From Temnothorax longispinosus (Eukaryota > Arthropoda > Insecta > Hymenoptera > Formicidae), in the NCBI RefSeq assembly GCF_030848805.1, contig NC_092358.1:25347073-25411072 (forward strand): a DNA stretch of 64,000 bases. Reading direction: 5' to 3'. Within the stretch, counting starts at the first letter, position 1; every line of letters begins with the position of its first letter. Both the position numbers and the translations under genes were made by a program. The notes beneath the pieces were generated by a model. That model made no database searches. It was not told the DNA's origin and saw only the letters and a program-made list of their open reading frames with translations. Below, one piece after another: positions 1 to 12,956 of the stretch.

Positions 1-407
1 CAGACGGCCGATTGCTTTAAACGATCGCGTGACGCGAGTACCAAAGTACTGAACTTCCTTTGAAAACGCGGAAGAACGTCCGGAATCGTCGGCGAGCGCC
101 GTTCGCGTGCGATTACGCGATTACTACTTTGTCGTCGACATATACGTGCTAATTGTAAGGCTTGCTATATCAGTGTAGGTACTCGGTGCTTGATATTACT
201 TCATATCTCTCAGATCGTTTTGCACCGTTTTATCTATTTTTAGCGCTCTCAATAAAGTTTCGTAAAATTATATTGAGAGAAGATCGACGGTTCGTAGAAA
301 TATATTAAGTCACTTTACGAGCCGTAAATCTCATTGCTACAGCTACTGTTTAACATCAAGAAGAACTGCGGTAATCGTAAATAGTTGATACAATACTTCC
401 AGACTTT

Positions 408-422
408 CCCCCCCCCCCCCCC
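408..422. repeat. Homopolymer C tract (15 C)
   Basis: A run of 15 consecutive C residues flanked by agacttt and aaataaa. It is a mononucleotide repeat in the presumed DIP intron. Length errors are common at such runs, so the exact count is uncertain. Confidence 0.9.
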
Positions 423-2177
423 AAATAAAATTGTACTCGCTACTCACGTTCGCTCGTCATAGGCATCCACGCGACGGCAGAATGAAAGTTCCTTCTTAGT
501 TAAGGACTCGAAAAAGGGAGACCGAGCCCTGATCTAATCATCGCAAGATGTGACAAGCTGAACTTTACTGAGAAACTTTAAACACCCCGCCGTCCGCTCC
601 GGTTTTAACTTAGTCCCAACGTTTTAACTTCTCCGTTACATCTCTCGCGACTTCCTTCCACCCTCGTTTGCAACTTTTCTCCGGAACTCGGACGCGTAAT
701 TACGCGTTAGATAAATATGGTTGTACACGGGGAGATGGAGGAGGGACCACCTCTGAAAAGCAACGCGACTAGCCGCATCGCAATGCGAGAAGTACACGGA
801 ACATTCTCGACACGGTCTTAACACTGCTTCTTAACAAAGAACTATTACGCCGGAATAGTATACGTGGCGCAAGCCTCATAGAAAAGGATCGAGCGTTATC
901 TTATTACCGCAGGAATATCGGACGTTGGGTCCTCTGCGCGTCCAAACGAGAGAAAATCTTCGGTCTCTCGTGGACCGTAGGTTTCCCACCCTCGATGTGT
1001 GTATGTGTGTGTGAGCTGTTAACGCAGGCTAAGTCGCTATTCGACCTGGAAACACAATAACAGGTCTCCCTATATATAACATTTGTAAGTTGACTTTATA
1101 TGATACCGCTATTGACCCCCTTTAAGGAAAATTAATATCGTCACGATTACTGTCTCGGGATTACACGTGCTGAGCTGCGTTACAATCAACGCCCGAATTG
1201 CGAGAGATTTAACTTTGGTGATTTTGTTACTTACTATCCGCAATTATATCTTCTGCTTGCTGTAATTAATCGTTCGTTTAAGTAAATAGCGCTCGGTTTC
1301 TCTTTGTGTACTGAAGGTAAACTCTTCGAAGTAATTTTTATAACTTGTTAAAATATTGAATTGCAAAGAAAAAACGGTGTAGTGAATGATAAATTAAGAG
1401 ATTACTAGATAATTCAACTTCTTTCGTATTTAATGTCTATTTTTTTATTCCTGTGTTAAAAAATAACATATTTTATCCTACAAATTTGTAAGCGGGCACT
1501 GAAAATGAATATTGTTTTTCAAGTCCAACTTAATTGTTGCAGGAATCGATATGGGAATTATTTATCTAGAGGGCATTTGACGCGATATTGAGAATTGCGC
1601 GCTGCGTTGCGTTAGTGCATTAAATTATTACACAACATTAAATTGTTGCACTACATTAGATTAGAATATGAACGCGACGAATGCAATTTCGCGCCACAGG
1701 TCGCATTAAGCGACCTCGAGGCACGCTCGCTGCGCTTAATTAGCGGAGGCGGCGAAAGAAATTAGCTTGTAACGCTTACTTATTTAACGAGCTCGCGATT
1801 GTGCTTCGCGGTTGGCTTTCTATTTCAGTTCTTCGGTTCAGATCGATCGGCTGCTGTCCATTTTGCAGCGCAGATATCGCATCCGCGAACTTATTTGATT
1901 GATGTTCGACAAGCTTATTTTGGCGTCGCTATATTTATCGGCGATACCGCATCGTGAACTTGCACACGTTACCGTATAATATCCAGTTATGCGGTTACTC
2001 TGCATAAACGTGATACAGGATGCCCCATATTCTCGAAAATATTTTCCGCTAAAAATACTTTGCAAACAGTTTGTTGATAGATGAATTTATTATATCAACG
2101 GACATCTTTAAAAGTATAAATAAAGAAAAAAAGGAAAATTTTCAAGTTTACTTATTTTTTTCAACAAGAATTTAATT

Positions 2178-2429
2178 CACGGAAAAAAAGGTTTTGCTGC
2201 AACAGCAAATCTATTTGTTAAATATGGGACAACTAACGTTTTTTGCTGCGAGAGCTAATTAATTTTGCAATAATAGCAAAACATTTTGTTGCAATAGCAA
2301 ACAGTTTTGCTGAACTTTGCTATTGCAGCAAAAGGTTTTGCTATTATTGCAAAATTAATTAGCTCTCGCAGTAAAAAAATGTTGGTTGTCCGTATAGTAG
2401 CAAATCCTTTAGCTAAATTTTTTTCCGTG
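2178..2429. mobile_element. MITE-like palindromic element, CACGGAAAAAAA termini
   Basis: The segment starts CACGGAAAAAAA and ends with the complementary TTTTTTTCCGTG. Inside the ends, long inverted arms face each other: a GGGACAACTAACG-type motif with its complement near the right end, and GAGAGCTAATTAATTTTGCA with its complement. A central region is rich in repeated TTTGCTATTGC-type words. About 250 bases with terminal inverted repeats and no coding capacity fits a non-autonomous DNA transposon. No clear target-site duplication is visible, so the superfamily is open. A TTCACGGAAAAAAA word identical to the left end recurs at about 35614-35627. Confidence 0.65.
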
Positions 2430-4798
2430 TTGGCGTTCTAAAGTCAAAAGTCAAAGAAGTTTTAATATTTATTAAAATTTCACTAAAAATTCACTAAAGA
2501 AAAATTCGATTAAAGCTCAATTAGCAAATTTGTGGCAATAGTTCTAGGACCTAATATAGCTATTTAAAATATCTCATGAATAAGAAACAGTGTATCACAG
2601 AAAATTGTATCAATGTATATTTATGTATGAGAAAAGAATGAACGGTTGAATACAATTTTACCACCGCTCGAACGATCAATTTATCAATAAACGGTGGTGT
2701 GCAAAATGCCCGGCGACGATTTGCATTCCGTGCAATTGCTTGGCGGCGAAACGTCCGACGCTGAAATGTCGCAGCGTATTTACGTTTCGCCGAGTTCGGC
2801 CCGCGGGCTCGTTCACAATTAAGAGTAATGTCGAGCGATCTCGCGCCGTTTGTTATCCGGGCAAACGCGTCACCATCGTCACGTAGGACCGAGTCAAACG
2901 TTACACGAAGAATTCCCAGCGCGAATATTCATCACTATCACACTATCGCGCCGTGCGTGTGTGAAATCAGTGCCATGAGCTTTCGGATGGATCGAAAGTT
3001 TGCGCGTAAATCCATCGGAAAATCACGCAACGGATTTGCGAGACACGTCCGGCAAATCGGAACAATTAAAACTATCTCTTTCCCTCTTTCTCTCTTTCTC
3101 CCGTTGCGGCCAGAAGGGATTCATAAATCAATTCTCGCGATACAACACGCGGTTGTGCTTAGGGGCGAAAACGTGATTCAATTCGGCGCATAATTGTTCG
3201 CCCGGAATTGCCGAGAGTACGCGCATTCGAATTAACACGCGCCGAAGTGCCTCGTTGTGTCGTGTGTGTTTCGTTCTGATAATTCGTCCCGCACTTTCTG
3301 GCTCTCGTTCGCGTTTTACGGCATAATCGACAACGTGCGTCATAATTACCAATTATTCATAATCGCGTCGCAATTATTATTATCGCGATTGTATCCGAAT
3401 TTGCGTTTGACGAAAGTGTTCTTCAATTAATATGCACGAATTTGATGCACGAATAATTAAAATATCAAAATTCAACTTCTTTGAGGGATTTATTAATAAA
3501 GGTCGGTTCAATATATATTTCAAAATTTGAACAAAATTATATGTAATAATAAATTTACGGATTTTGATAGAACGCACTTCCAGCCAATCAATATACATAT
3601 GGATCGCGTTAACACCATCGTGAAAAAGAATCTTTGAAAAAGAATCGCTTAAAATCACGTTATTGAGAAAATGGCACCTTGTAGGAAAGAGTTAACGTGC
3701 GAGAGAGAATTTTTTTCTCTTCCGTGAAACTTGCCACGTCAAAATTACCTGATTTTTATTCCAGGGTGTCGATATATCTGACTTATGGTTATCCTATGGT
3801 TATTCTACCGCCAAACACTCTGTGTATATTCCCCTTTCTCATATAAAAGTGTCGTCTCGGTGGTTCTTGGGATCTTCGGTGTGCACAAGCGCGGCGCGAG
3901 CACATATATTTCCCAAGCGGCGCTCGAGATAAAGAGTCGACCAAAGACCCGCCGAGGAAACGGCCAGTTTATCTTGCACCATCATCTTAATTTTCAGTTA
4001 CTACATACATAATATCATCACCTAGCATTTCGGCCATCGATATCGCCCACGTAATCTTTATTACTTAGGAAGTACGAAAGTACGGACCATCTTAGAAAGC
4101 GTTATCTTTTAACGACAGCGATACAGAATCGTTAGAGATTGTAATGGCAAATTTTAGACTTTGCCATGAATGCAGATAGTCTATATTTCGTATTTGTATG
4201 CAAATGTATATTTTTAATTTCTTATATGTATTTCTTAGGAATGTAGTGTATAAAAAGATATTGAGGTGATATCAAGACTTAAAACAGAACATTTTCTTAA
4301 ATATATAAAATATATACATGTCAAATCATTTTGTTAATTTTTTGCATAAATTATATTACAATGATCTAAATTCGCTGTTGACACAGCACGTGCAAACAAT
4401 AGTAAAACAATAGTTTTCAATCTAATATGTGTCATTTATTATTATTTAAAAAATTATATTTTTTTATTCTGTTTGATTATAATGTTATAATGAGCAATTA
4501 CTAACTTTATTAATAATGGCAATGTGTCACATTATAAAATCATAATCATTATAAAATCATCATCATAAAATATGAATTTATGATATGTAGAGAAATTTCT
4601 CTTGCATAGTGTATGTCAGAGAAAAGACATAGGTGAATTCAATGAGCTACAGGATAGCCTATTTTTTTGAAAGCAGAATTTCACGTCAGTGAGGTTAAGT
4701 AGCCGCTGTAAAACGCACTGTAAGCGCTTTGTGACGACACGACGTTCGGCCAAGCTTATTCGGCTGAAAGAAGTGCTCGGCGCGGTCGCCTGTTAAAA

Positions 4799-4827
4799 CG
4801 TAAGCAGCTCACGAAAAGCTGCTTACG
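4799..4827. other. Perfect short hairpin, 11-bp arms
   Basis: CGTAAGCAGCT (4799-4809) is followed by a 7-base spacer and its exact complement AGCTGCTTACG (4817-4827). It lies in the presumed DIP intron, at the edge of a CpG-rich patch. It is too short for a microRNA precursor and no function is evident. Confidence 0.7.
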
Positions 4828-4864
4828 ATACTCGAAATGAAAGGCAGTGCAACGCTGCCATAAG

Positions 4865-4926
4865 ACAGAGAGAGAGTAAGAGAGAGGGGGGAGGGCGAAG
4901 GGAGAAGAGAGAGAAAGGGAGAGATA
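4865..4926. repeat. GA-rich (purine) low-complexity tract
   Basis: An interrupted run of GA/GGA units on the + strand, with CT on the - strand. A low-complexity open frame covers its complement but reflects the repeat, not a gene. Confidence 0.8.
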
Positions 4927-5273
4927 GAAAATACTTCCTTTCTGCTTGCTCGCTAAATGATGATCTGTCAGCGTGTTTCATTAGCGTGAGGTACTCACGT
5001 AGCTCGCTAATGACGCACTCGCACAAAGGGACCACAATGTAACTACGAAGTAAGGCGATTGAATTGTGCAAGTGGTGCAATGCACCACCGTTGTTTCCCT
5101 ATCCCGACATCTTCGCTTTAAAACAAATCAGAAAAATGTCCTTTGTGGCATTACGGGCGATGACGTTCAATTAGAGAAATTAGTTCGCGCGGGAAACCGC
5201 GCGCGCGGCTGTGCCGCCGATGTCATGCTGTTGTTAGCTTGATCGCGACTGATCAAATCGTTATGGTTTACAG

Positions 5274-5393
5274 TTCACCCGATGGTACAGGTACCGAACC
5301 AGCTGGTCGGGGCTCCGATCGGGACTAACGTCACGTTGGTCTGCCATGTGGAAGCGTCACCTAAGGCCATTAATTATTGGACTCGAGAATCGG
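5274..5393 (+). CDS. DIP/lachesin-like Ig-superfamily protein, exon coding first half of the C-terminal Ig domain
   Basis: The exon follows a cag acceptor (5271-5273) and is bounded by a gt donor at 5394. Two leading bases complete a codon begun in an upstream exon. It then encodes 39 residues starting HPMVQVPNQLVGAPIGTNVT. The stretch matches the start of the third Ig domain in Drosophila Dpr-interacting proteins and lachesin/amalgam relatives. It holds the B-strand cysteine (TLVC), one N-glycosylation sequon (N-V-T), and the C-strand tryptophan in INYW after EASPKA. These proteins are GPI-linked or secreted neuronal adhesion molecules that pair with Dpr proteins to specify synaptic partners. 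The exon ends with one base of a split codon (phase 1), which joins in frame to the exon at 5677. Which DIP paralogue this is cannot be told from the last domain. Family assignment is firm; exact orthology is not. Confidence 0.9.
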
Positions 5394-5676
5394 GTAGATA
5401 GAACAGTGCGATCAGTGTAGTTCTTGTCGTTCAATTTACTTGAAAGATAGATTACTTATCAGTCGAGAGATTTCGAATTAATCTGAAGAGTATTTTATAG
5501 TTGAGAGCATTCTGCACAGCCGAAAAATATTTTTCAGAAACTATCAGAAATTAATCTCGATTAATAGAAATATTTTTCAAGATATAAAACTTTAACTTTA
5601 TGTAATGTATACTTTGATACTTAAATTTATGTATTGTATGTCTTATTAATTCAATTTTTAAAATGTGTTTCTGCAG
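5394..5676 (+). other. Intron within the Ig domain of the DIP-like gene
   Basis: A 283-base AT-rich intron with a GTAGAT donor and a TTTCTGCAG acceptor. It splits a codon after its first base and falls between the two halves of the Ig domain. Stop codons within it rule out read-through. Confidence 0.85.
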
Positions 5677-5847
5677 ACGAAATGATAATATCTAACAGCA
5701 AGTACCTGATGACCGAGATAAAGACATCAGTGTACAGCGTGCAGATGCGACTGGTGATCATGAACCTGCAGAAGCACGATCTGGGTGGCTATAAGTGCAT
5801 CTCGAAAAACTCCATCGGCGACGCTGAGGGGAACATCCGGCTTTACG
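5677..5847 (+). CDS. DIP/lachesin-like Ig-superfamily protein, exon coding second half of the C-terminal Ig domain
   Basis: The exon is bounded by a ctgcag acceptor and a GTGAGT donor (5848). Its first two bases complete an Asp codon with the previous exon, followed by EMIISNSKYLMTEIKTSVYS. Residues typical of the family follow: VQMRLVIMNLQKHDLGGYKC, with the D-x-G-x-Y-x-C signature of the F strand, then ISKNSIGDAEGNIRLY, the G strand. With the preceding exon this gives one complete Ig domain of about 95 residues with both cysteines and the core tryptophan intact. The exon ends in phase 1 and joins in frame to the exon at 12324. An open frame also continues from 5634 and beyond the donor, but the upstream and downstream parts are intron. 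Confidence 0.92.
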
Positions 5848-8800
5848 GTGAGTTTCCACGGTTAATACGTCGACAAGGACGAAAACAGGTAGTAAAGTCT
5901 TTCTATGTGGGGTGAAGTTTCCGCGCGGAAAGTCCCGGAGAACTTCGTCAGACGCAAACGACGTCGTATCGTCCTAAACTCTTTTCCCGGATTAATACAT
6001 TTATTATATATATTTCTTTAAAAAATTAGTCGGTCCAAAGACAGCTCAGACATAGATAGGAAGGTAAAAAGACATGCTGAATCCTGAGATAAAGCTGGAA
6101 TTTATTAAAGTATTCGAATATTGAGAAAGGAGCTAAAACCCAGTGATATTAAAAGGATACTGCAATATCGGAAATTCTATTTATATACAAAAATTAATTT
6201 TTTTCGATGGTTGAATTGCACGCGCAATATATATGTTCATATGTATCTATTTTAAAATACCTTATATATTACTCACTGCAAAACAATTTACATTAAAACG
6301 GATTTTTTTCGTGTCTATTTTATTTAAGCGTGACTAACGCAAGCTTGCGAAAGCGAAAGTGTCTTTTTACGGGAGCATTGAAACAGCCCTGAATATCAGA
6401 GACATGTATTTGATTGCGGGAGACGGTCGCAGTTGCACGTGTTCCGACAGCGAGAAAGTACGGCGTATCACTATGCGACTTCGCCGTTTCCATTACATGC
6501 ACGATTTAATACGTCGCAATCTCGCAGGAACGATCGACGGCAACGAGCGTCTCGTGTATTACGCAATACGACGGTATTTTTCTTGTCGCCTCGTAACGAT
6601 ACATCGCCGTAAAAATGGCGGACGGTTAGCTTTACGTGTAGAATTACAGAACGGATGTCTGTTTCTCTACCGGCGCTACTTGCTCTCGTTTTCATCCATC
6701 GCGAACATTGAGCGACCAAGTGCAACGAGCAGCGTAAATCTTTCATTTATAAAAGATATACAATTTTACAACTCGCAAGTACAAGGTTTTATTTTTTCTT
6801 TTGTCATTTTTTTTTTACATGACAGCAAAGAATGGAAGGCGATGATAAAACCGAGACTATAAAGTAAAAATCTGAGCAGAAATATTTTACATGCGCTTAT
6901 ATTTCTGACGCTGACCTCTCGTCGTTTTGGTAATCTCAGGAATTTATCTCGAAGAAACCGCACGACTGTTACTACAGGGATATCGGTATTTGCGAAATTA
7001 AGTTTCCTCTTGAGTTTTACTATTTAAGATATCGGAGAGACCGGTGCGCCGCGAGACAGATTGGAATTTCCGTAGTTTCTTAGCCACGTCTCCGTCGTAA
7101 CCGTAAGTTATTTCACGACGCAGATAATACTGTACTCTTCTGTATAATATTTATGGAATTCGCTTCCATTGTGTGTCTGCGAAATACCACCACCGACCGC
7201 CGGCGTACGTCCATGAAATACCTAAGTCAGTAATCTTCAAAATGTCTTTGCGATATCGGTTAAAACATGATTACAATCCGCCCTCTCTTCTCCCAGGGTA
7301 TCCTCTTTTAACGTTCTTAAAGCCTTTAAACTGCCGTTTTATAATAATAATTTTACTACATATCTTATAATGTAGCTGTGTAACAAAATAGAAATCACAA
7401 AATAGCGTAAAATTTCCTAAAAACCAACAGTAATTAAGAAAAAATTGTAATAATTTAAAATCATTAAAAATCATTAAAAATTTGTGCTGCCTTATATATA
7501 TATATATAGAAAAAAATAATCTCCAAACTGTACGTCTACGTGGAATTGTAAGATTTTTAAATTTCTTTACAATATAGATTCGTCAACATCGTTCTCATTT
7601 TTTCTTTAAAATTTGAGTCAAATAATCTTATAGTTTTATTAAACCTGATAACGAATAAAAAATACGTGTAATTAAAGTTAAAGCTTTGGATAGCGCGGGG
7701 ATATCTCGTATTGCACATCGCGACAACGCTATGACCGCAATAAGTCTTCATGAGTGGTGCCCCATAATTTTCCACTCTGATTGAACGTTACGATCCGTTT
7801 ACAGCACGTATGCAGGCACCTGTTTTACTGTCGAAAAACGAATGAAAAAAGGCGCATTTTTCGCGGACGACGTGGCTCGACGCGGTTTGTCCTCTCGCCG
7901 GCGTGTCATCAGCCGTAAATGCGCCCATAACTTCCCGCTTACTTTTCTCGAAGCGCGTCCTTATTTTTTCACAGTTTATTTACCGGATTCCGCGTCACAT
8001 AATTTTCCGCTTTATAGCGCGAGAGAAAATTCAGCTTTGCCGCGAACTACCCTGCGTTCTTGACACGAAACAGCGAGTGTAATCAAATCCATTTTTCGCG
8101 TCGGAATCTTCTACAATTTTTTATTTGTGATTATACGCGATTGACTAAATTACAGAGAATATAATCATTGAATGGTGAAATACTGAAGCAGATGCGGTTT
8201 CAAATGCATCTCTGAAATTATTTGACCTGTAATAAGCAACGCGTTTCCCTCTAAAACTATTCACGGGGTCTTGTAAAACGTTTTCCAGAATAGTGACAGC
8301 TCAATTTTAGTAACGTTAAGCGAAATGATATTTCTGTGATATATCGTTTGACGACGTATGTCCGATTCAAGCGCTATTCTTGACATTCGTCGCGGATTAT
8401 AAATGACAATAGGAAATTGGTATGATATGCTTAATAAATGTGACAAATCGATTCATTATGCTCAATCCAGCACTTTTAAATAAACGATGAAATAGATATG
8501 TTGATCGAATTCCGAGCGACCATAATAATATTGCAATACAGCCTAGTACGCATGTATCCAGGATTATTTCTGTTTTTGGCATTAATTTTGCTTATTCACA
8601 AAGGACGCGATGTGTAATGCTCGCATTCATGCGTTATTCATACGCTTCACTATTTTATGATCTTTTTTAATAAATAATTCAGTGTGCGCCTGTAATTTTT
8701 GCTTAATATTTTTTAAAACATTTTGCAATATTTGGTACGTTTCCTATTCGAAATGGGACAGAATAAATAATATCGGTATTTCTTCTTATCAAATTAGCAT

Positions 8801-11800
8801 CTTTATGGAAAGCAACTTTTATAATTTGCCTAAAAATTATTATATTATCACTATTATTATATTGTCGTGAGATTCACACTCCCATATTATTGCAGCGAAA
8901 ATTCTGCACGTCGCGCGATTGGAGCTAAATTCCAGCCGAGTTATTGATGAGGAGCGTGCATAAAATTACGAATTCACACGCGACCGTGCAATCCGCATCT
9001 GCATCCCTGTGAGCACACCGGAATACCGCAACACAGATGACCAAAGGCATAAGGGAGATTAAAATAGTCGGGAAATGTGAAATTACTCTACTAGAATCTC
9101 ATAAAATAGTAATGGTATAACGTACGTGTAAAACTCCTTTGTCGCGACTTTTCAATAAAAAGAATTCCACCGCGGTCTTCAGTTTTATCTCTTTATCGTA
9201 GCACGAATAAAACAGCGTAACAAGCTGGACAAAACCAGGCCCGATATCTGCGAGTTAACTACCCCCGCCAGCTTGCAAGCGCGCGTGCAACCCTAATGAC
9301 GGCAATTTTATCGCGCTGTCGTGTAAAGAGCGGGTATACGCGAGAAGGAAGCTCGCGATGTTATCCCGGCGTGCTCCAACTTCTCGTTGAAGTCACGCGA
9401 TCAGATAAACTCGAAGGATTAACCGTTAAACCGCCGGTGTAAACGGGGCGCGAAGAGCCAGAGTGAAAAGAGCGTGCGCTGTCTACGCTGCGAGGGGGTG
9501 GTGCGGCAGATTTAAACGCGCCGTGCGGACGGGGACGAGGACGGATAAGCTATGGAATGTACGAGGACAGCGGCGGCATGTTGGAGCGTCATGTCGAGAG
9601 CCGAAAGTCCGCGAAACAATATCCGAGCTTCCACCCTCCCGCCTGACCGCGTCGTACCGGTTTTTCGTGTCCTCTTTTCCGCCGTTCTTCCGGGGATGTT
9701 CTTGTCACAGATTGCGCGCGGTCGGGATTATGGATTTACTTTGATAAATGAGGACTCGATATCCGTGGCGTAACTCCGGGATGAAGATCGCATTGCTTTA
9801 AATTATATAAGTCTGCGGGTTTGATTTCTCCCGTGAGATACATTATACAAGAGTATCTTCGGTATTTGAAACTCTCTTACCGTACCCTGTAGCGTGTCAC
9901 AATCTTGGGGATGAGTCCATATTATATTAAATAATCAATACTATTTTTGTTATAAAAATTGTATCACAGATCCCCCTAATAATTTGAAATATTAGAAATA
10001 TTATTGTAGTGCTTAAAACTTTTGGTCATAGTTCCAACTTATTACGGAAGAACATGAAAGATACTATCTTTTCGTAAAAAAAAACAGCAGTATTTTTTTT
10101 TAAGTATTAAAAGTTAATATAAGTAATTTTGAAAACTGTTCAACATTTTCTAGGTATCGCTTGCGTTTCCAATAAAGGCTTCTTCTAAATCAGGCGGTAC
10201 AAGTTGCCCCCCGTCAAAAAAGCGCTGCGAAACAATAGCGAAGATCGTCGGGGCATCACGTCTTCGGTTAAAAGACCGTGAAACAATATCTAACCTGGCC
10301 GCCAGCCCGCCGTTATCTCTCTTCTTGCTCCCGTCATCCCAGCCCCGCGTACTCCCGTGTCTCGTATTAGTTATCGTTTATATCAGCCGGCCAGACAAAA
10401 CGCGCCGTCCGGAATTGGGTGAGCCATCTGTTGCCAGACATGATCGATAAAAGTCTGCCAAGTGTTATCAGTGCTAAACTGCTATTTAGACGGGCTGCCG
10501 CACCCTCTTCCACTTCTACTTCTTCTTATACTTCTTCTAACCACCGGTCTAACCGCAACCTGTCTCTTCGTTCACAGCTGTATACGGGGTGTCGCGGACT
10601 TACCGAGATCAATTTTATTCCCGAAGGAATTATTTTGCTCGCTGTATAGTCGATTTTTGTCAAACAAAAAATCTCGGGCAGATTTAATTGCAAACATGTT
10701 TATTGCGAAAAAAAAAGATCTCCGCGCGTTCAAATTCGAGTATAATAGTCGTGGAATTTTCCACGCAAGGCAATGGTGAAATTTTTGTGCAGAGAATTTA
10801 CGTCATATCCGGATTAAATTTATTAGCAATATTGCTGAGTGGAGTTGACCGAGCAAAAGGAAAATTAGGATGGAAGCTGCGCCTCGCTGCACGGTTTGAG
10901 CGCTCCGTAATGAGTAAGTAGCAAAATGGCCAGCAGAGAGCACACCTAATTCAATATCATTGAAACACGATCTTGTCAATTAGCTCTGTGATTTTGGTAT
11001 TTAGTAGCTTCGTCGAAGCTATATATAATCAATATAGGAGTTAGACATTCTAATGTTACGCGAATCCGATTACGTTAATATAATTCCGCTCGGATAACAG
11101 GACACCTCCAACATTTAACATTTAATCAAATCTCACCAATTGTATTATAATTAAACATTAATCGCGATCTTCCAATAAACCTATCGGTTTTTCATTGATT
11201 TTGAAGTACATATTATTAATTTATATATGTCACGGAAAATATAATCTGGAAACGACAGATATACCCAACACATTAGGTATATTTAGGAAGAATTACTTAA
11301 TAAAAGTCAGTAATTACGAAGCTCTCAATAACGCTTAATGTAGATAGAATTTCAACATATTGCAAGAATTATCAGAGCCGTATACATAGAACTTATAGCG
11401 CGGGAAAATTAGCTTAATTATTTCCTAAAACGAGCAAATCATACCGATTGATCTCCTAACGTGCGAGAGATAATGGTGTCTCATATCGCTGTATATATCC
11501 TTCCCTCTCCCTCCCCCCGCAACATCACGTTTCCTACTATCACGTATCGACTTGCTCATCATTCGCTCGTTGAATTTCAATGGAACGTGCCGCGGATATT
11601 AAGCATCGCTGAAAAATACGCGAGAGATGTCAAAGACAAGGATGTATATCAAGGGGAAGTTCGTGTGATAAATTTTAAAAAAATATATATATATATCTCA
11701 CTTCGAAAAAAGAATTTCTGGAGATAAAAGAAAAAAAGGAGGAACCGAGTCGATTCGTTTTCCATTGCGCGCACACAATGGCATCGCGCGAAATTCCAAA

Positions 11801-12323
11801 AAAGAATTCTCACTTCACTTTTATTCGCCTCGCGTGTGTCGAATGACGGTCGAGCGTAAAAACATCACGCGATACCCACCATCGAGGTTCTGCACATGCG
11901 GAAAAAAAATGATATCTACTCACGCCGGATCGCGCCGACTACTGGCTGACCACAGTTGAAATAATGTTTCGACGATCGTGCCTTGAATTCGATAGCGAAG
12001 AAACTGCAAGCTTGGCGCTCTCGTTGCACGTGCGTAACACAAGTATCGACAACTCTAATGTTCTTCACATCGACTCGACAACTTGTAAAAAGACCGTTTA
12101 ATCCTCGCGTTCATTACTCTCTTCCTCTCCTTCTCGTTCGGCAATTTGTTCAAAACTTAACAAGAATGAGAGGGATAACTTTGGAAGAATGACAAACAGG
12201 GTTTAAATTCTGAATTACTTTTTAGATAATTGGGAAAATTCTCGAGTAGTATATTCTATTGTAATAGGATAATCGACACTATTCAGAAAAATGATGCAGC
12301 TCTTTTTTCTTATTATGTTACAG
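5848..12323 (+). other. Large intron of the DIP-like gene
   Basis: About 6.5 kb between a perfect GTGAGT donor and a TATGTTACAG acceptor. It holds AT-rich sequence with small TA runs (about 7494-7509 and 11682-11697) and CpG-rich patches around 6330-6750, 7840-8060, 9260-9770 and 10200-10620. None of the open frames shows a recognisable domain, and I found no further Ig exon. Long introns of this kind in neuronal genes often carry enhancers, but no specific site is claimed. Confidence 0.75.
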
Positions 12324-12577
12324 ATATGGAACTACCTAAATATCCCAAAAAGGCCGGCGACCGGCGATCAGACGACGACGCGGGCGACTCGATCGGTGAT
12401 CGCGATCACAGATTGAACCACGTGCATCAAGGATCCCTGAGGGAAACGGGATCGACCCTGGAGCCAGCCTTCGACGCGGACGACAATTCGGCGTCGACAA
12501 CGTCAAGAGACAACGCGCCGCCGGCGACGATCGGCATCCTCCTGATCGTGCTGCACCACTTGCTCGCTTCGACGTAA
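12324..12577 (+). CDS. DIP/lachesin-like protein, terminal exon with GPI-anchor signal
   Basis: The exon starts after a ttacag acceptor. The split codon gives Asp, followed by MELPKYPKKAGDRRSDDDAG. The rest is a charged, low-complexity linker rich in Asp, Arg, Ser and Thr. It ends with a hydrophobic tail, ATIGILLIVLHHLLAST, and a TAA stop at 12575-12577. A small-residue region (NSASTTSRDNAPP) sits just before the tail, as expected of a GPI attachment signal, and no charged cytoplasmic tail follows. That suits the DIP/lachesin family, whose members are attached to the outer membrane face by GPI. Joining is in frame with the Ig exon. The linker and tail are poorly conserved in the family, so this exon rests on splice phase, codon quality and the GPI-like end. 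An alternative last exon elsewhere is possible. Confidence 0.82.
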
Positions 12578-12950
12578 GATAGACGTAACCTATTTACCCT
12601 TAAACGCAAACTACGTTTACCACGAGCTCGATTCGCTAACCTAAGGAGACTGCGAGATAGCGGCTGAGTAGCTCCGTTGCCTCGCGTTCTCGGCAAATCC
12701 ACGACATTATTGCCGAATCTCGATATTGATATCACGAAACGATATTGACGGAACGTTAATCACAATATTTTATACGGAATTCGATTATTGTGCGCTGTAC
12801 TTAATGGTACGAATACGTCCGAAAATATAACGAAGCTTGCTCTAAACCGTTGCACGAAATTCTTCTGCAAAAATCAGAAGGTAAAATTGACGTCTCAACT
12901 AATATTTCTATCTCTGGCGTGATATTTTTTTATCAATTCAATTTTTTTCT

Positions 12951-12956
12951 AATAAA
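12951..12956 (+). terminator. Candidate polyadenylation signal of the DIP-like gene
   Basis: AATAAA lies 374 bases after the stop codon, in T-rich sequence. It is the first good hexamer downstream. Others at 16854-16859 and 18560-18565 would make a longer 3' UTR. Confidence 0.4.

Larger units (their letters stand above)
1..5273 (+). other. Intron (or upstream sequence) of the DIP/lachesin-like gene
   Basis: The first recognisable coding exon starts at 5274 after a cag acceptor and begins mid-codon, so the stretch before it must be intron. No coding exon for the earlier Ig domains or the signal peptide was recognised in it, so the donor is probably beyond the left edge. It contains a run of 15 C (408-422), a 252-base palindromic element (2178-2429), a perfect 11-bp-arm hairpin (4799-4827) and a GA-rich tract (4865-4926). 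CpG-rich patches occur near 2690-3340 and 4680-4800. The open frames here are short, mutually overlapping on both strands, and resemble no family I know. Confidence 0.6.

Noticed and set aside
6359..6862. 167-residue open frame in the DIP intron
   Set aside because: It begins with GTG and has no recognisable domain. It overlaps open frames on the opposite strand and lies inside an intron fixed by flanking exons.
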